The translations under genes and the position numbers were made by a program. Positions 5,599 through 7,252 of a stretch of 7,252 nt of DNA are shown one piece after another (the first letter of the stretch is position 1; each line of letters opens with the position of its first letter). The notes beneath the pieces are model-generated. The model was not told the DNA's origin. It ran no database searches and was given only the letters and a program-made list of their open reading frames with translations. The stretch is from contig JAAZCR010000127.1 of NCBI GenBank assembly GCA_012513195.1, forward strand, positions 1 to 7,252, read 5' to 3'. The DNA comes from Bacilli bacterium. Lineage in GTDB: Bacteria > Bacillota_I > Bacilli_A > Haloplasmatales > Haloplasmataceae.

Positions 5599-6071
5599 TT
5601 GTTACCCCTTCTTTCATAGACAGCGAAGCGCAAATCACCGCTAATGCGCTCTTTTAATAAGATAAAATCTGCATAATTAAACTTAGGAAAATAAGTATCA
5701 CCGCTAAATTCTTTATTAATATGGGTGATATAAAGTCGTGTGACTACAGGAAGAAACTGTTCATATATAGTTTTCCCACCAATGATAAAAATTTCTTCCT
5801 CACTATCTTCATATTTCGCAATAACTTGTTCAACACTTGGATACCATTCCACATTAGGTACTTCTTTGCGACTAATGACGATATTCGTGCGATTAGGTAG
5901 AGGTTTACCTAACTTCTTCACAATACCTTCATACGTAATGCGCCCCATAACTACTTTTTTGCCCCAAGTAACTTCTTTAAAATACTGTAAATCCTCAGGA
6001 TAATGCCAGGGTAGTTCATGATTTTTTCCAATCAGTTGATTCTTATCAAATGCTACTATAATCGAAAACAT
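5595..6071 (-). CDS. folA: Dihydrofolate reductase
   Basis: NADPH-dependent reduction of dihydrofolate to tetrahydrofolate, regenerating the cofactor oxidised by ThyA encoded just upstream. The 158-residue protein has the usual chromosomal size and motifs. LPWHYPEDLQYF (20-31) carries the active-site Trp22 and Asp27, VVMGRITYEGI binds cofactor, and the glycine pair sits in IFIIGGKTIYEQFLP. The late GDTYFP motif is also present. The residue corresponding to Staphylococcus aureus Phe98 is Tyr, as in trimethoprim-sensitive E. coli, so it says little about resistance. Its ATG shares one base with the thyA stop (TAATG), and its own TGA stop overlaps the plsC start. The TGA in this overlap indicates the standard stop assignment for UGA. 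Confidence 0.96.
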   Translation of the reverse strand: MFSIIVAFDKNQLIGKNHELPWHYPEDLQYFKEVTWGKKVVMGRITYEGIVKKLGKPLPNRTNIVISRKEVPNVEWYPSVEQVIAKYEDSEEEIFIIGGKTIYEQFLPVVTRLYITHINKEFSGDTYFPKFNYADFILLKERISGDLRFAVYERRGNK

Positions 6072-6865
6072 TAAACACTTACCTCGCCTTTAATATGAGG
6101 GTGAGGGTCATAACCAATTAAAGTAAAATCTTCATATTTAAAATCAAAGATGGATTTAACATCTGGATTTATCAACATTTGTGGTAGTGACCGTGGTTCT
6201 CTTGTTAATTGTAAGTTTACTTGTTCAAGATGATTTAAGTAAATATGACAATCACCAAGAGTATGGATGAATTCGCCGACTTCTAAACCACAAACTTGGG
6301 CTACCATCATTGTGAGTAAACTATAACTTGCGATGTTAAACGGCACACCTAAAAAGATGTCAGCACTCCGTTGGTATAACTGACAAGATAGTTTATTATT
6401 GCTTACATAGAATTGGAAGAGTAAATGACAAGGTGGAAGTGCCATTTTATCTAAATCACCTACATTCCAAGCCGAGACGATTAACCGTCGTGAGTTGGGG
6501 TTACGCTTAATCTCTTCAATCACATTACTCAATTGATCGATAACTCCTCCATACGTTGCTTCCCATTTGCGCCATTGATGACCATAAACGGTTCCTAAAT
6601 TGACATTTTCATCAGCCCACTCATTCCAGATTCTTACCCCATTATCTTGTAAAAACTTAATATTAGTATCTCCTTTGATAAACCATAATAGTTCATAGAT
6701 AATCGACTTGATATGTAACTTCTTGGTGGTAAGCAGCGGAAAGCCCTTTGATAAGTCAAAACGCATCTGATAACCAAAAGTTGAAATGGTTCCCGTTCCA
6801 GTCCGATCTTCTTTACGGGTTCCATTTTTTAACACATGTCGGCATAATTCCAAATATTGTTCCAT
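6071..6865 (-). CDS. thyA: Thymidylate synthase, ThyA type
   Basis: Cytoplasmic enzyme that methylates dUMP to dTMP using methylene-tetrahydrofolate, releasing dihydrofolate. At 264 residues it has the same length as E. coli ThyA, and key residues fall at the same numbers. These are Arg21 in the phosphate loop (RTGTGT), Trp80, the Arg126-Arg127 pair, catalytic Cys146 in [13 protein letters not shown], Arg166, Asp169 and Asn177 in [17 protein letters not shown], and His207 and Tyr209. It is the compact form without the large insertion seen in some Bacilli. ATG 6865 follows a GAGG ribosome site by 8 nt. It heads the thyA-folA-plsC operon, with folA overlapping by one base. Confidence 0.98.
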   Translation of the reverse strand: MEQYLELCRHVLKNGTRKEDRTGTGTISTFGYQMRFDLSKGFPLLTTKKLHIKSIIYELLWFIKGDTNIKFLQDNGVRIWNEWADENVNLGTVYGHQWRKWEATYGGVIDQLSNVIEEIKRNPNSRRLIVSAWNVGDLDKMALPPCHLLFQFYVSNNKLSCQLYQRSADIFLGVPFNIASYSLLTMMVAQVCGLEVGEFIHTLGDCHIYLNHLEQVNLQLTREPRSLPQMLINPDVKSIFDFKYEDFTLIGYDPHPHIKGEVSV

Positions 6866-6899
6866 GGTGTCACCCTCACTTGTTCAATTTCTTTTACTT

Positions 6900-6908
6900 A
6901 TTATAACA
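6900..6908 (-). promoter_or_regulatory. Extended -10 promoter of thyA-folA-plsC
   Basis: TGTTATAAT is a perfect extended -10 on the minus strand. The -35 candidate TTTATT at 16-nt spacing is weak. Initiation near 6893 would leave a leader of about 28 nt with the GAGG ribosome site at its end. The only other structure between the thyA start and the preceding gene is that gene's terminator. Confidence 0.65.
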
Positions 6909-6938
6909 TATCTTTTCTAAGAATAAACATTTTTTACT

Positions 6939-6974
6939 TAAGAAAAGAGTCTAAAGAAAACTCTTTAGACTCTT
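6939..6974 (-). terminator. Terminator of the ymfH-like gene
   Basis: A 12-bp perfect inverted repeat, AAGAGTCTAAAG (6945-6956) and CTTTAGACTCTT (6963-6974), encloses a 6-nt loop. Read on the minus strand it is followed by TTTTCTTAAG. The stem begins within the TAA stop of the upstream gene (6975-6973), so termination is immediate and separates it from the thyA promoter. The T tract is short, so some read-through is possible. Confidence 0.72.
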
Positions 6975-7252
6975 ATTTAGGTAGAATTATGTTAGTTGTT
7001 ATTGCTTTTTCGTCGAAGAAACTTAAGGCTTTTTCGACATCCGCTAAGGTAATTGCTTCATATGCCATAATCGCTTCAAAGAAGTTCATATCATTGAATT
7101 GAAACCTAGCAAAGTTATTCGCAATCGCTTCTGGTGAGTTTAACGCCCGTAGTGATGAACCTAATAACTTGTTTTTAATACGTACAAAATCTTCTTCTGG
7201 TATTTTTAAATCTTTTGCCTTTAATAATACATCAATCACATACTTCTTGAAC
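6973..7252 (-). CDS. ymfH: M16-family peptidase-like protein YmfH, C-terminal fragment (5' end outside window)
   Basis: Only the last 92 codons are visible; the frame is open to the window edge, and the GTG at 7239 is internal rather than a start. The sequence EEDFVRIKNKLLGSSLRALNS, then SPEAIANNFARFQFNDMNFFE, and the ending ILPK closely follow what I recall of the C-terminus of Bacillus YmfH. That is an insulinase/processing-peptidase-like (M16) protein usually encoded with its partner YmfF. The M16 zinc motif lies in the N-terminal half, outside this window, so catalytic competence cannot be judged. YmfH has been linked to modification of elongation factor P in Bacillus; that is family knowledge, not visible here. 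A terminator begins at its stop codon. Confidence 0.82.
   Translation of the reverse strand, partial: FKKYVIDVLLKAKDLKIPEEDFVRIKNKLLGSSLRALNSPEAIANNFARFQFNDMNFFEAIMAYEAITLADVEKALSFFDEKAITTNIILPK

Noticed and set aside
5595..6071. Tyr in place of Phe98 in FolA as a trimethoprim-resistance signature
   Set aside because: Tyr is the native residue in sensitive enzymes such as that of E. coli, so it is not evidence of resistance.

Overview
The window is AT-rich DNA with short intergenic gaps and strong Shine-Dalgarno sites, typical of a low-GC Bacillota (Bacilli-type) chromosome. UGA is a normal stop here: the folA-like gene ends on UGA inside an ATGA overlap, and the tryptophans I checked are UGG. 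The order spoVID - ysxE - T-box - valS matches Bacillus subtilis (hemL-spoVID-ysxE-valS-folC, recalled from general knowledge), and a very good sigma-E promoter lies upstream of spoVID. The host is therefore probably a spore former or a recent descendant of one. SpoVID is much shorter than in Bacillus, so a deep-branching Bacilli lineage is plausible, but genus cannot be settled from this window.

Left part, minus strand (1-3033): the 5' third of valS is preceded by a complete T-box riboswitch with its own promoter. Upstream of that, the overlapping pair spoVID-ysxE ends at a Rho-independent terminator near 1020. Between valS and ysxE, on the plus strand, is an unlisted 50-codon gene for a small hydrophobic, Arg-tipped peptide. 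It has a perfect Shine-Dalgarno and a sporulation-type -10 (CATACAATA). The 3' end of the ysxE transcript is antisense to the whole of it. This is the most interesting candidate in the window.

Middle (3061-4793): an rsmF-type rRNA m5C methyltransferase gene is read divergently from spoVID. It is followed by about 340 bp without an intact gene. That stretch holds an interrupted palindrome, a possible decayed reading frame, and a 92-nt hairpin that probably terminates transcription from both sides.

Right part, minus strand (4795-7252): thyA, folA and a plsC-like acyltransferase are joined by 1-nt and 4-nt overlaps behind one extended -10 promoter. ThyA makes dTMP and dihydrofolate, FolA recycles the dihydrofolate, and the acyltransferase (phospholipid synthesis) is carried along as third gene. 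The window ends in the C-terminal part of an M16-family YmfH-like protein with its own terminator.

Most of the window is ordinary housekeeping DNA. I see no CRISPR array, tRNA, rRNA, intact transposase or defence system.
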